Shown: positions 25,410 to 34,389 of the stretch, one piece after another
Layout: each line of letters begins with the position of its first letter
How positions within the stretch are numbered: position 1 is the first letter of the stretch
Source: Cytophagaceae bacterium
Lineage (GTDB): Bacteria; Bacteroidota; Bacteroidia; Cytophagales; Spirosomataceae
Length of the DNA stretch: 64,000 nt
Assembly (NCBI GenBank): GCA_027491315.1
Contig: JAIXWL010000001.1
Location: 310,001 to 374,000, forward strand
Reading direction: 5' to 3'
Program-made: the position numbers and the translations under genes
The notes under the pieces: generated by a model
The model's database searches: none
Told to the model about the DNA's origin: nothing
Seen by the model: only the letters and a program-made list of their open reading frames with translations

Positions 25410-25805
25410 ATGAAAAAATGGATTCCCTTTAAGCTTGCCTTGAGCATTTTCTTAGGATTCGCTACTCTAGCCATGCTATTCCATCTACTGGTCCTACTGG
25501 GAATTGTGCCTGCTGATATTGTTTGGGGTGGCCGCTTGCAAAGTCGAAATGAACTCATCCAAATGGAAAGCATTTCCTTGTTATTATTAGCCTTCATGGC
25601 TGTCATTGTTTCCATGAAGGCTCGATGGATACTTCCCAAATTCTACAAGATCGCGGATTATTTGGTATGGCTGATACCGCTTCTATTCTTCTTGAATACC
25701 TTAGGAAATACGCAAGCACTGAATGTGACTGAACGAATTATCTTCACGCCCATCACCTTTATATTGACTCTGATTAGTTTGCGAATAGCCTTGGAGAAAA
25801 CTTAA
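25410..25805 (+). CDS. Four-helix membrane protein of unknown function
   Basis: This 131-residue protein has four predicted transmembrane segments (about 8-33, 52-68, 80-97 and 107-126). A polar loop, WGGRLQSRNELIQMESISL, sits between the first two. It was not recognised by name, though small four-helix proteins of this type are common in Bacteroidota. It starts 16 bases after the GH43 gene and is probably co-transcribed, although a functional link is not evident. Confidence 0.7.
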   Translation: MKKWIPFKLALSIFLGFATLAMLFHLLVLLGIVPADIVWGGRLQSRNELIQMESISLLLLAFMAVIVSMKARWILPKFYKIADYLVWLIPLLFFLNTLGNTQALNVTERIIFTPITFILTLISLRIALEKT

Positions 25806-25823
25806 TATAATACGCTACTAGTT

Positions 25824-26303
25824 CTAAGATTTTCTAGCAGTTTCTGTTGGCTGTTCGACCTTGATTTTGATAGAATAATTTCCATAAGAAATGATAAAGT
25901 AGAATGAAACAGAGATTAATGCGAATACAAATGAACCAACTACTCCCATTAATACATTCTTCCAAGTAGGGGTAACCAATGGCTTAATAACCTTATGGAG
26001 AATATCAACCTGATTATTGACTACCTGTTCTTTATAACTCTCTAATTCCTCATCTAGCATATTTTCAATAAAGCCTTGAATTATAAATGTAGCTTTTAGT
26101 TTATACCTTTCTATAGAACTTTCAGAAGACGAGATTTCATTAAAAGGGATAAGCTCAGAATCGGTTGGAGTTTTCCCAAGTAAAACTTGTTTTTCGATAT
26201 ATTAAATTTTACTTTTTTTGTATAATGAATAGGCAACGTGTCCAATTAAGTCAGAGTCTTTTTCTACCAGTTTAGAGTAAATGAAATTATAATTCCTCTG
26301 CAT
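25824..26303 (-). pseudogene. Small membrane protein gene interrupted by one in-frame TAA
   Basis: Read from the ATG at 26303, one frame of 160 codons runs to 25824 and is broken only by a TAA at codon 34 (26202-26204). The first 33 residues, MQRNYNFIYSKLVEKDSDLI followed by GHVAYSLYKKSKI, and the rest, from YIEKQVLLGKTPTDSELIPF through IERYKLKATFIIQGFIENML, read as one continuous protein. It has a C-terminal transmembrane helix (VLMGVVGSFVFALISVSFYF). The start overlaps the 66-residue gene upstream by 17 bases, typical of translational coupling. A 78-residue product could still start at 26060. The defect could be a true nonsense mutation, a sequencing error or a rare readthrough site. Function is unknown. 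Confidence 0.75.
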
Positions 26304-26487
26304 AATGCCTTAAAGATTTTTCGTAAGCTTCATTGATCATTTCTCTAGATATTTCACGAACTCTTATAATTCCATTTAAATTCGTTTTTACTACGATAAT
26401 GCCCTTGTAATGATGCATTTTATTAAAATCCATACCTTTACTATTCGCCCTTCTAATTGACTCGGTTGTTACTTTTAAAATGCTCAT
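26287..26487 (-). CDS. Small protein paired with the interrupted membrane gene
   Basis: This 66-residue basic protein (MSILKVTTESIRRANSKGMD ... REISREMINEAYEKSLRHYAEEL) has a central beta-like stretch, YKGIIVVKTNLNGIIRVREI, and a helical C-terminus. Its size and 17-base overlap with the following membrane-protein gene resemble two-gene small modules such as toxin-antitoxin pairs. No known antitoxin family could be assigned. If the partner is inactivated by its internal stop, this gene may be a surviving half. Confidence 0.6.
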   Translation of the reverse strand: MSILKVTTESIRRANSKGMDFNKMHHYKGIIVVKTNLNGIIRVREISREMINEAYEKSLRHYAEEL

Positions 26488-26582
26488 TTATTCGGATTTA
26501 ATTAGTTTTTCGAAAATAATATAAATATCCTACCAAAAAATTCATCCTCTTATTTTTAATATCTCAAATTGAAAAATACCAA

Positions 26583-27047
26583 CTAACTTATATCCAAGCT
26601 CATTTTTATGTCCGCTCGGGTGTACAACACAGGGCCTAAGTCTATTTCAACAAATCCAAATCGACGGTACATTTCCACAGCTCTTTCTAATCGACGATTG
26701 GAATAAATAATGATCTGTTTTATCCCTTGTAGTTTAGCATAATCCAAGCAATGTTCCATTAACAATTTGCCTATTCCTAATCCTTGAAATGCTTCATTGA
26801 CCGCCATTTTGGTCAACTCAAATACCTGGTCTTGAATCTTCATCAAGGAAACTGTTCCTACAATTTGGTCACCATACCAAGCATAGAAAATTTGTCCACC
26901 TGGAGCTAAAATTACCTCCTCGGGATTGGATAAAACCTGCTGATCAATCTCCTCTACATGGAAATACTTTTCCAGCCATTCAAAATTTAAATTCCGAATA
27001 GCATCTCTATGCTCAGGTTCAAAATGTGTAATGCGAATTTGACTCAT
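26583..27047 (-). CDS. GNAT family N-acetyltransferase
   Basis: This 154-residue acetyltransferase has the acetyl-CoA-binding motif A as FQGLGIGKLLMEHCLDYA, the preceding strand FELTKMAVNE, and the C-terminal MYRRFGFVEID. The acceptor substrate is unknown. The start codon overlaps the stop of the upstream DinB/DUF1572 gene by one base (TAATG), so the two are translationally coupled. This may indicate a shared small-molecule modification role. Confidence 0.88.
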   Translation of the reverse strand: MSQIRITHFEPEHRDAIRNLNFEWLEKYFHVEEIDQQVLSNPEEVILAPGGQIFYAWYGDQIVGTVSLMKIQDQVFELTKMAVNEAFQGLGIGKLLMEHCLDYAKLQGIKQIIIYSNRRLERAVEMYRRFGFVEIDLGPVLYTRADIKMSLDIS

Positions 27048-27499
27048 TAGTTATCCAACAGTCGACGGTGATAATTTATCTGACCTAGATGGTAACCCAA
27101 ATGAACCGCCAGATGAACAAAATAATACGCTGATTTCATCGAATGGTCAAAGACTTCCATGGGATAATCTTCCTCCAGTTGTTCTTGACTTATCTTGGGT
27201 AAAACCTGTTGCATCATCAACTCGGTTTGTGCAATCATGTCCATCAATTGCACTCGCGGCACAGCCTTATCCGAAAATTCCTTGTCTCGATTTCTAACAT
27301 AACCTGTATTGCCATAAACCGACCCAAAATAGGTTTGCAAATTTCCGATTAGGTGCAAACATAAATTACCGGCGGAATTAGATATAGACCCATCTACTTT
27401 CCATAAATTAGCTTCATCTTGGTACTGCGAAATTTCCCTTTTTAAGCGATTTAAATCTCGAACAAATAGTTTTAATAAATCTTCGGTCAACATTTCCAT
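27047..27499 (-). CDS. DinB/DUF1572 family protein
   Basis: This 150-residue four-helix protein is of the DUF1572 branch of the DinB superfamily. Metal-ligand histidines are visible in NLCLHLIGNLQTYFG and in FVHLAVHLGYHLGQINYHRRLL. The frame is open up to 27625, but the leading 42 residues (IHFNEYTNARVLILACYF...) look like translated promoter DNA, and the ATG at 27499 matches family length. It is coupled by a one-base overlap to a GNAT gene. It is one of three DinB-type proteins in this window. Confidence 0.85.
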   Translation of the reverse strand: MEMLTEDLLKLFVRDLNRLKREISQYQDEANLWKVDGSISNSAGNLCLHLIGNLQTYFGSVYGNTGYVRNRDKEFSDKAVPRVQLMDMIAQTELMMQQVLPKISQEQLEEDYPMEVFDHSMKSAYYFVHLAVHLGYHLGQINYHRRLLDN

Positions 27500-27608
27500 A
27501 GAATTAGTACACGTGCATCTCAAATATAGAATAAAATAGCATGCTAAAATGAGTACCCGAGCATTTGTATATTCATTAAAATGAATACTTTTAATAAAAT
27601 TCCTTACC

Positions 27609-28673
27609 ATGAAAACTAGATCCATTTACCTATTTATTGCGCTGATTTTACCTATGAGCCTATTTTCGCAAAATAGCATACGCATTCACCAGGCCGTCAA
27701 CTCGTTTTTAGCAAGCCTAAATCAAGATGAACTGAAAAAGGTAAGCTATTCCTTTCAAGATAGTGTTCGAAAAAAATGGACTAATCTTCCCGTAGGTTTA
27801 GTTCCAAGACCCGGCATACAATATGGTTCTCTGTCAGACAAAAGTAGACTAGCCTTTCATCGGGTTTTAAGTTCATTATTAAGCTCTCAAGGCTACTTAA
27901 AAACCACTAGCATCATGCAGCTGGATGATATTCTGAATACTTTATATCAAGAGGCCTACGACAAAGGGGAAATCAAAAAGGAATTTTTGACCCAAATGCA
28001 AAAGCTGAATTGGGCACATGGTAATTATTATATCTCCATTTTTGGTAAACCTGGGGATGCTCCTTGGGGAATGAATTTTGGAGGGCATCACATGGCCCTA
28101 AGTTTAACCTCTGATGGCAAAAAAATAAGCATGTCGCCCTATTTCATTGGAACAGATCCTTCTGAAGTTAAATCTTCTAAATATGCTGGACTAAGGGTTT
28201 TAAGTAAAGAAGAAGACTATGGATTTATGTTGGTCAACATGCTTTCAGATGCTCAAAAATCAAAAGCCATTTTACAGCAGTCCGTTCCAAAAGATATCAT
28301 CACTTCTCCCAATAGTCAACAGCGAATCGACTCCTATTATGGAATTGCAGTGAAAGAATTTACAGATGCTCAAAAGGCCATGTTAAAAATCTTGATTCAA
28401 GAATACATCCATAATTTTGAACATGAAAAATCGCATCAAATGATGGATAAAATTGCTACCACGGGTATGGATAAAATCTATTTTGCTTGGGTAGGAAGTT
28501 TAGAGAATAATAAGTCACATTATTACATCATCAATGGACCCGATTTTCTCATTGAATATGACAATGTAGGCTTTCAAAATGATGGAAATCACATCCATGC
28601 CATCTTGAGGGAAAAAGGAAATGACTTTGGTGCTGACTTATTAAAAATACACTACCTTGAATCAAAACATTGA
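27609..28673 (+). CDS. Exported DUF3500 protein
   Basis: This 354-residue protein with a signal peptide (ending near SLFSQ) belongs to the DUF3500 family. Its hallmark is a His-rich core, GDAPWGMNFGGHHMALSLT, and the C-terminal IYFAWVGSLENNKSHYYIINGPDFLIEYDN. No enzymatic activity has been established for the family, but the conserved His and Asp residues and the extracellular location suggest a metal-dependent enzyme. It is divergent from the DinB/GNAT pair and is followed by the DUF1593 gene. Confidence 0.88.
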   Translation: MKTRSIYLFIALILPMSLFSQNSIRIHQAVNSFLASLNQDELKKVSYSFQDSVRKKWTNLPVGLVPRPGIQYGSLSDKSRLAFHRVLSSLLSSQGYLKTTSIMQLDDILNTLYQEAYDKGEIKKEFLTQMQKLNWAHGNYYISIFGKPGDAPWGMNFGGHHMALSLTSDGKKISMSPYFIGTDPSEVKSSKYAGLRVLSKEEDYGFMLVNMLSDAQKSKAILQQSVPKDIITSPNSQQRIDSYYGIAVKEFTDAQKAMLKILIQEYIHNFEHEKSHQMMDKIATTGMDKIYFAWVGSLENNKSHYYIINGPDFLIEYDNVGFQNDGNHIHAILREKGNDFGADLLKIHYLESKH

Positions 28674-28690
28674 TTAATCGGAAAATTAAC

Positions 28691-28744
28691 CCTAATTTGT
28701 CTATCAAATTTGTTATAATACCCCAATATTGAAGCCAAATTAGG
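28691..28744. promoter_or_regulatory. Long-loop inverted repeat before the DUF1593 gene
   Basis: CCTAATTTG (28691-28699) and CAAATTAGG (28736-28744) form a perfect 9-base inverted repeat separated by 36 bases that contain TATAAT. The second arm ends 35 bases before the start codon at 28780. It could be a two-site operator flanking a promoter. It was seen once only. Confidence 0.3.
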
Positions 28745-28779
28745 CCCACAAAACCATTTGAATTAATTCATTTCTACCC

Positions 28780-30270
28780 ATGAGAAAAATTTTCTTTTTC
28801 CTTCTCTGCTTGGGATTATTCACACCCCTGTTAGCTAAAGAACATTTACCTAGAACCATTGTCACCACCGATGGTGAAATTGATGATGTGGATACATTCA
28901 TCCGTATGCTTTTATATTCCAATGAATTTCACTTAGAAGGTTTGGTATATTCCAGCTCCATGTGGCATTATAAGGGTGATGGAAAGGGGACCTTGTTTAC
29001 TTCTGAAATGGAGATGACCAAAAAAATGTACGGAGCTAAAACAGATCTGCGCTGGCCTGGGGTACAATGGATACAAGATTTATTAAAAGCCTATGCTGAG
29101 GTTTATCCCAACTTATCTCAGCATGCCAAAAACTACCCAAGTCCAGCTTACCTCAACAGCCTAGTGAAAGTAGGCAATATTGACTTTGAGGGAGAAATGG
29201 AAAAAATCACGCCGGGTTCTGAATGGATAAAAGCAAAACTTGAAGACAATAACCCTGAACCCATTTTTTTACAAGCTTGGGGAGGAACCAACACCATTGC
29301 TCGAGCTTTAAAATCCATTGAAGAGGCCTATTCCAAACAAAAGGATTGGCCAAGCATACAGGAAAAAATTTCGAAAAAAGCCATCATCTATACCGTCATG
29401 GACCAAGATGCTACCTATAAAAAGTACATCGGTCTACATTGGCCCAACATTCGGGTATTTTACAATGCCCATCAATTTGGAAGCTTTGCCTATCCTTGGA
29501 AAAGAATCATGCCCAAAGCAGCTCAGCCTTATTTTGAAGGTCCATATATGTCAAAGAACATTATACTGAACCATGGCCCACTTTTGAAAATGTATTATGC
29601 ATACGGAGATGGACAAAAACAAGTCGGAGATGATGAACACATACATGGTGATCCTAACAAATTGAAAAATGCTCAATGGGGAAGCTTTGTCCCTTATGAT
29701 TTCATTTCAGAGGGAGACTCTCCCGCATTTTTACATTTAGTGGATGTAGGTCTAAACAATTTAAATAATCCATCTTATGGAGGATGGGGTGGTCGATTTG
29801 CTCCGGCCAAAGATAATCCGTATCGATACGAAGACAACGATGATGCTGCTGATTTCAATCCTGAACTAGGCAAATTGGATATTAATTATTCGCAAACTCG
29901 CTGGCTCATTGCACTCCAACAAGACTTTGCTGCGCGAGCAGATTGGTGTGTAAAAAGCTTCCAAAAGGCGAATCATGCCCCTCAAATTACCGTCAGAGAA
30001 GGTATGAAAGTTTATGCCAAAGCGGGTCAACGTTTAACATTAAATCTGTTTGCTTTAGATCCAGATAAAAATGAAGTGAACTTAAGTGCTTGGCCCTATA
30101 AAGAAGCTGGAAGCGGGGCAGCAGATATCCAGGTTACAGGAAATAAAGCTGTAGTTAATATCCCACAAACGGCTGTCAAAGGTCAAACTTATCATGTAAT
30201 TATCGAAGGGAAAGACAATGGTACACCCGCATTAACAGGATATCGTAGAGTGGTAGTCCATATCCTTTAA
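28780..30270 (+). CDS. Exported DUF1593 nucleoside-hydrolase-like protein
   Basis: This 496-residue exported protein has a nucleoside-hydrolase-like N-terminal domain. The Asp-rich Ca-binding start TIVTTDGEIDDVDTFIRML is clear, with AWGGTNTIARAL and the later DEHIHGD. A beta-sandwich C-terminal domain, about residues 400-496, is typical of DUF1593 proteins (NLFALDPDKNEVNLSAWPY ... ADIQVTGNKAVVNIP). These proteins are thought to act on glycosidic bonds outside the cytoplasm, but substrates are not established. A DUF1080 protein and a cupredoxin-propeller protein follow on the same strand, which suggests a shared sugar-processing role. Confidence 0.9.
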   Translation: MRKIFFFLLCLGLFTPLLAKEHLPRTIVTTDGEIDDVDTFIRMLLYSNEFHLEGLVYSSSMWHYKGDGKGTLFTSEMEMTKKMYGAKTDLRWPGVQWIQDLLKAYAEVYPNLSQHAKNYPSPAYLNSLVKVGNIDFEGEMEKITPGSEWIKAKLEDNNPEPIFLQAWGGTNTIARALKSIEEAYSKQKDWPSIQEKISKKAIIYTVMDQDATYKKYIGLHWPNIRVFYNAHQFGSFAYPWKRIMPKAAQPYFEGPYMSKNIILNHGPLLKMYYAYGDGQKQVGDDEHIHGDPNKLKNAQWGSFVPYDFISEGDSPAFLHLVDVGLNNLNNPSYGGWGGRFAPAKDNPYRYEDNDDAADFNPELGKLDINYSQTRWLIALQQDFAARADWCVKSFQKANHAPQITVREGMKVYAKAGQRLTLNLFALDPDKNEVNLSAWPYKEAGSGAADIQVTGNKAVVNIPQTAVKGQTYHVIIEGKDNGTPALTGYRRVVVHIL

Positions 30271-30436
30271 ACCACTAAATAAAATAGATTCAATAAAAAA
30301 TTGTACAATATTGTGCTGATTTGGGTTTATCTATTTGATTTTCTCTTATATTGAGAGGCAAATTCATCTAAACCTAATAAACGAATCTAGCACTCCCTTT
30401 CAAAAGTACAGGGAGCCTGATGATTCAATCAGCAGC

Positions 30437-31072
30437 ATGAAATCATTGATTTGGATAGGCTTACTAGCTTGTTTTAGCATACCTCTTGGTTTTGCTCAAA
30501 GCCCCAAAACCATCTCTTTGTTTGATGGCAAAACATTTCGTGGCTGGGAAGGAGATACCCTACATACTTGGCGGATTGAAAATGGCATGATTCTCGGTGG
30601 TTCATTAGACAATACCGTTCCACACAATGACTTTCTTTGCACGCAAAAAACTTATTCCAATTTTATTCTTAAACTCAAAATCAAGCTGACGGGTAACGAA
30701 GGATTTGTTAATTCCGGCATTCAATTTCGCAGCAAACGATTGAGCAATCCTACCTATGAAATGATAGGTTACCAAGCTGATTTTGGCACAGGTTATTGGG
30801 CTAGTCTTTATGATGAATCAAGGCGAAATAAAACCTTAGTTAAACCAGATGATCAAGAGGTTTTAACGTGGATTAAATTCAACGATTGGAATGAGTATGA
30901 GATCAAGGCTATTGATCATCATATTCGACTGTATATCAATGGTAAAATGAGTGTGGATTATCAAGAATTGGATGCGACTATTCCCCAATCTGGTTTAATC
31001 GGAATACAAATACATGGTGGCGGAAAGGCTCTAGTTGCTGTCAAAGATATCGTCATTCAGGAATTACCTTAA
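30437..31072 (+). CDS. Exported DUF1080 protein (3-keto-glycoside hydrolase family)
   Basis: This is a concanavalin-like jelly-roll protein of about 211 residues with a signal peptide (KSLIWIGLLACFSIPLGFAQ). The family start is TISLFDGKTFRGWEG, with GFVNSGIQFRSKRL, NEYEIKAIDHHIRLYINGK and the ending GLIGIQIHGGGKALVAVKDI. DUF1080 has been renamed for 3-keto-disaccharide hydrolase activity in studied members. The frame opens at 30335, but the ATG at 30437 gives the signal peptide. The cupredoxin-propeller gene starts 18 bases later, so the two are probably one transcript. Confidence 0.9.
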   Translation: MKSLIWIGLLACFSIPLGFAQSPKTISLFDGKTFRGWEGDTLHTWRIENGMILGGSLDNTVPHNDFLCTQKTYSNFILKLKIKLTGNEGFVNSGIQFRSKRLSNPTYEMIGYQADFGTGYWASLYDESRRNKTLVKPDDQEVLTWIKFNDWNEYEIKAIDHHIRLYINGKMSVDYQELDATIPQSGLIGIQIHGGGKALVAVKDIVIQELP

Positions 31073-31090
31073 AACAATCTCTTAAAACCT

Positions 31091-33949
31091 ATGAACAAAT
31101 CTGTTAACTATTTTTGGGGTATTACCTTATGTCTTTTTTTGGCAAATCCCATTTGGGCAATAAGTTCCAATGCCATCCAACAAGATAGTAGTAAAGTCGA
31201 TTTTGACTATACCTTAGAAGCAACCATGCTAGGGTATTTTTCGAAAGATGGAACAAGAAACCCTACCCTAAAAGCCAATAAAGGCAAAAAAGTACGGATT
31301 ACTATTGTCAACGGAGAGCAAATGACTCACGACATCTCCATGGAAAAAATAGGGATCAAGAGTTCTACCATTTTAGACAAGGGATCGAGTACGAGTATCG
31401 TATTTATTGCTCAGTCAAATGACACCTATTTTTGCTCCATCCCTGGTCATCGGGCGGCGGGTATGGTTGGAAAATTTGAGGTGGTGGAAGGAGCTATCAC
31501 TGCTGAGCTTGTAAAAGGAATAAGGCCTAGCAAAAATGGAAAACCCTTAAACTTCCATTTTGAATCAGGAAATTTGGAAGATTGGAAAGCAGAAGGAGAG
31601 GCCTTTGCAAATCCTATCTTCAACCAAGATCCCTCTCCTGTTCATGATAAAAGCATGAAAATCAGTCCTGAAGGAACACATTTCATCAGCAGTGGCGGAA
31701 CTAAAAACTATGCTTTGACAGGTAGTTTAAGCTCTGTACCATTTAAGGTAACACAGCCTTTTGCTAGCTTTTTGGTTTCAGGGGGCGCATTACAAGATAC
31801 ACGGGTAGAATTGGTTTTGGCCAAAAGCAAAAAGGTCATTTTCCGCTCTACGGGTCAAGGTCGTGCCACTTTACAACCCGTGGTGGCGAACTTAAAACCC
31901 TATTTACAACAAGAAATCTTTATCCGCATCATTGACAACGAAACGGGAATCACTCCAATCCCTTACGTAGCCCATGACAAATTCGCGCACATCAATTTTG
32001 ACAACTTTCAATTCCATGCGAATCGGCCAAATTTCCCCAATGAATTACATCAAAAGGACATCATCATTCTTCCCCCATTGGATCCTGTACTCAACGCCGG
32101 ACTTTCCGGTTTAAAGGCCGCAGAAGTAATGACTTTACCCAAAGGTTTCAAAATTAACTTAGCCGCCGCCGAGCCTGATATTGTTCGTCCAATCAGTTTC
32201 ACCATAGATGCTAAAGGGCGTTTGTGGGTGGTAGAAGGGCATACCTATCCCGTTCCTGCACCCGAAGGCCAAGGCAAGGACCGCATTCTGATTTTTGAAG
32301 ATACGGATGGCAATGGGACTTTGGACAAACGAAAAGTCTTTATGGAAGGCTTGAATTTAGTGAGTGGCATTGAAGTGGGCATGGGTGGCGTTTGGCTTGG
32401 TGCAGCTCCCTATTTATTATTTATACCTACCGACTTCCAAACGGATAAACCGACGGGGCCTATCCAAAAACTATTGGATGGCTGGGGAGTACAAGATACC
32501 CACGAAGTATTAAATAGCTTGCGCTGGGGACCCGATGGATGGCTCTATGGCAATCATGGGGTCTTTACCCATTCCAATGTTGGTAAACCAGGAGCAAGCG
32601 ATCGAGAAAGAACCAAAATCAATGCAGGTGTTTGGAGATACCATCCCATCAGTCATCAGTTTGAAGTATTTGCTGAAGGAACGAGTAATCCTTGGGGAAT
32701 CGACTTCAATGAGTTTGGGCATCCTTTTATAACGGTTTGTGTGATTCCACACATGTTTCATATCATTCAAGGAGCACGTTATGAACGTCAAGCGGGAAAA
32801 CATTTTAATCCTTACACCTATGAGGATATTAAAACCATCGCTGATCACCGCCACTATGTAGGAGATCGTGGGCCGCATGCAGGCAATTTTAGATCAGCTT
32901 CCGCAGGAGGTGGCCATGCTCATGCAGGGGCTATGATTTATTTGGGAGGAAATTCTTGGCCTAAAGAATACCGAAATAACATCTTCATGAACAATATCAA
33001 TGGTTCGAGATTGAATGTAGATCAGTTAAACCGGCAAGGTTCAGGCTATTCTGCTTCTCACAAAAAAGACTTTATTGTCATGAACGACTCATGGTCACAA
33101 TGGCTCAATTTTAAATATGATCCAAGCGGTTCAGTATTTGCCATTGACTGGTACGATAAAAACCAATGCCACAGTTCTAACCCAGATGTACACGATAAAA
33201 CGATGGGTAGAATTTTTAAAATCACGCATGAAAACGACAAATGGGTTCAAGTGGATTTACATAAAGCCTCTGACATGGATTTGGTGAATTACCAGCTTCA
33301 TGCCAATGAATGGTATGTTAGACAGGCTAGAACCATCTTGCAAGAAAGGGGCGCAAATCCGAAAGTTCATGAGGCCCTCAAAAACATCATCGATAAAAAC
33401 CCAGATGTGACTAGAAAATTGAGAGCACTCTGGACACTACATGTTACTCAGGGTCTGACCGAAAAAGATGTTGCTCAATTATTAACGAATCCGGATGAAA
33501 ATGTACGAAGTTGGGCTATTCAATTGGTGGCAGAAAAGAAGCAAGTTTCTGCTGAAATTTTAGGTCAATTTGAGGCCATGGCACGTACAGATAAATCGGC
33601 ACAGGTTAGATTGTATTTAGTTTCTGCCTTGTTACGTTTGGAACCCGCTCAGCGTTGGAATGTATTGGATGCCTTGGTACAAAAAAGCGAAGATAAAACA
33701 GATCATAATTTACCTTTAATGCTTTGGTATGCTGCCGAACCATTGGCAACTTTGGATGTCAAACGTGCTATTCAATTAGGTGTCAAAGCGAAAATGCCTA
33801 AATTTTTACAATATACCATTCAACGAGTGGCTGCCTTGAAATCGGATGAAGCGATGAACTCCTTGAAGGAATTACAATCCAAATTAGGGCATTCCCATGA
33901 GAACCATGAAATCACTATGTTATTGGACAAAGTATTGAGTCAAAAATAG
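31091..33949 (+). CDS. Cupredoxin-fused PVC-type propeller dehydrogenase
   Basis: This 952-residue exported protein has four parts. Residues 40-133 are a type 1 copper cupredoxin with the ligand set His80, Cys115, His120 and Met125 (MTHDIS ... FCSIPGHRAAGMVG). A jelly-roll domain follows (FHFESGNLEDWKAEGE, about 155-310). Next is a sorbosone/glucose-dehydrogenase-like propeller of the PVC type (LPKGFKINLAAAEPDIVRPI ... GRLWVVEGHTYP ... IFEDTDGNGTLD). The last part is HEAT-like helices to the C-terminus. Relatives usually end in a haem-binding CxxCH domain; no CxxCH exists here. The copper domain may therefore replace the cytochrome as electron carrier. Confidence 0.88.
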   Translation: MNKSVNYFWGITLCLFLANPIWAISSNAIQQDSSKVDFDYTLEATMLGYFSKDGTRNPTLKANKGKKVRITIVNGEQMTHDISMEKIGIKSSTILDKGSSTSIVFIAQSNDTYFCSIPGHRAAGMVGKFEVVEGAITAELVKGIRPSKNGKPLNFHFESGNLEDWKAEGEAFANPIFNQDPSPVHDKSMKISPEGTHFISSGGTKNYALTGSLSSVPFKVTQPFASFLVSGGALQDTRVELVLAKSKKVIFRSTGQGRATLQPVVANLKPYLQQEIFIRIIDNETGITPIPYVAHDKFAHINFDNFQFHANRPNFPNELHQKDIIILPPLDPVLNAGLSGLKAAEVMTLPKGFKINLAAAEPDIVRPISFTIDAKGRLWVVEGHTYPVPAPEGQGKDRILIFEDTDGNGTLDKRKVFMEGLNLVSGIEVGMGGVWLGAAPYLLFIPTDFQTDKPTGPIQKLLDGWGVQDTHEVLNSLRWGPDGWLYGNHGVFTHSNVGKPGASDRERTKINAGVWRYHPISHQFEVFAEGTSNPWGIDFNEFGHPFITVCVIPHMFHIIQGARYERQAGKHFNPYTYEDIKTIADHRHYVGDRGPHAGNFRSASAGGGHAHAGAMIYLGGNSWPKEYRNNIFMNNINGSRLNVDQLNRQGSGYSASHKKDFIVMNDSWSQWLNFKYDPSGSVFAIDWYDKNQCHSSNPDVHDKTMGRIFKITHENDKWVQVDLHKASDMDLVNYQLHANEWYVRQARTILQERGANPKVHEALKNIIDKNPDVTRKLRALWTLHVTQGLTEKDVAQLLTNPDENVRSWAIQLVAEKKQVSAEILGQFEAMARTDKSAQVRLYLVSALLRLEPAQRWNVLDALVQKSEDKTDHNLPLMLWYAAEPLATLDVKRAIQLGVKAKMPKFLQYTIQRVAALKSDEAMNSLKELQSKLGHSHENHEITMLLDKVLSQK

Positions 33950-33950
33950 C

Positions 33951-34385
33951 CTACATGGGACTGGATTCGGAAGAAATGTGGGACATCCTTCTCTCCATTT
34001 TCACGTATTCAATCCCATTTTTCAGGAATGCTTCGCCCACTATTTTCATGCCAAATTTTTCATAAAACTGGACCTTGGAAACTCGGGCGTTGCACCAAAT
34101 TTGTTCTACATCTGCTTGACTAAATTGTTCAAACACATGCTTCAATAAAAGGGCCCCATAGCCTTTGCCTTGTTCTGAAACAAGCGTGGCAAATTTCCGG
34201 AATTGGACGGATTGATTCTCCTGGAAAAGCGAAATAACGGATTTCAATTGACCTTCATCGATTAAGCCCAAATGCATAGCCGTTTCATCACCTGCTAGCT
34301 TAACAAAATCCAGGTCTTTATCTGGCCACATGACTTCCTGTCGAATCACTAAAACTTGTTGGATGGGAATTTCTTGAATTTGCAT
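33951..34385 (-). CDS. GNAT family N-acetyltransferase
   Basis: This 144-residue acetyltransferase has the fold markers LGLIDEGQLKSVISLF, FRKFATLVSEQGKGYGALLLKHV (acetyl-CoA motif) and VQFYEKFGMKIVGE. The substrate is unknown. It lies 4 bases downstream of the PQQ dehydrogenase and is probably expressed with it. Its stop is one base away from the stop of the convergent cupredoxin-propeller gene. Confidence 0.85.
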   Translation of the reverse strand: MQIQEIPIQQVLVIRQEVMWPDKDLDFVKLAGDETAMHLGLIDEGQLKSVISLFQENQSVQFRKFATLVSEQGKGYGALLLKHVFEQFSQADVEQIWCNARVSKVQFYEKFGMKIVGEAFLKNGIEYVKMERRMSHISSESSPM

Positions 34386-34389
34386 GAAA

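Noticed and set aside
26060-26286. Non-coding gap between two small genes
   Set aside because: It is coding sequence of one frame interrupted by a single TAA, as shown by continuous sense on both sides.
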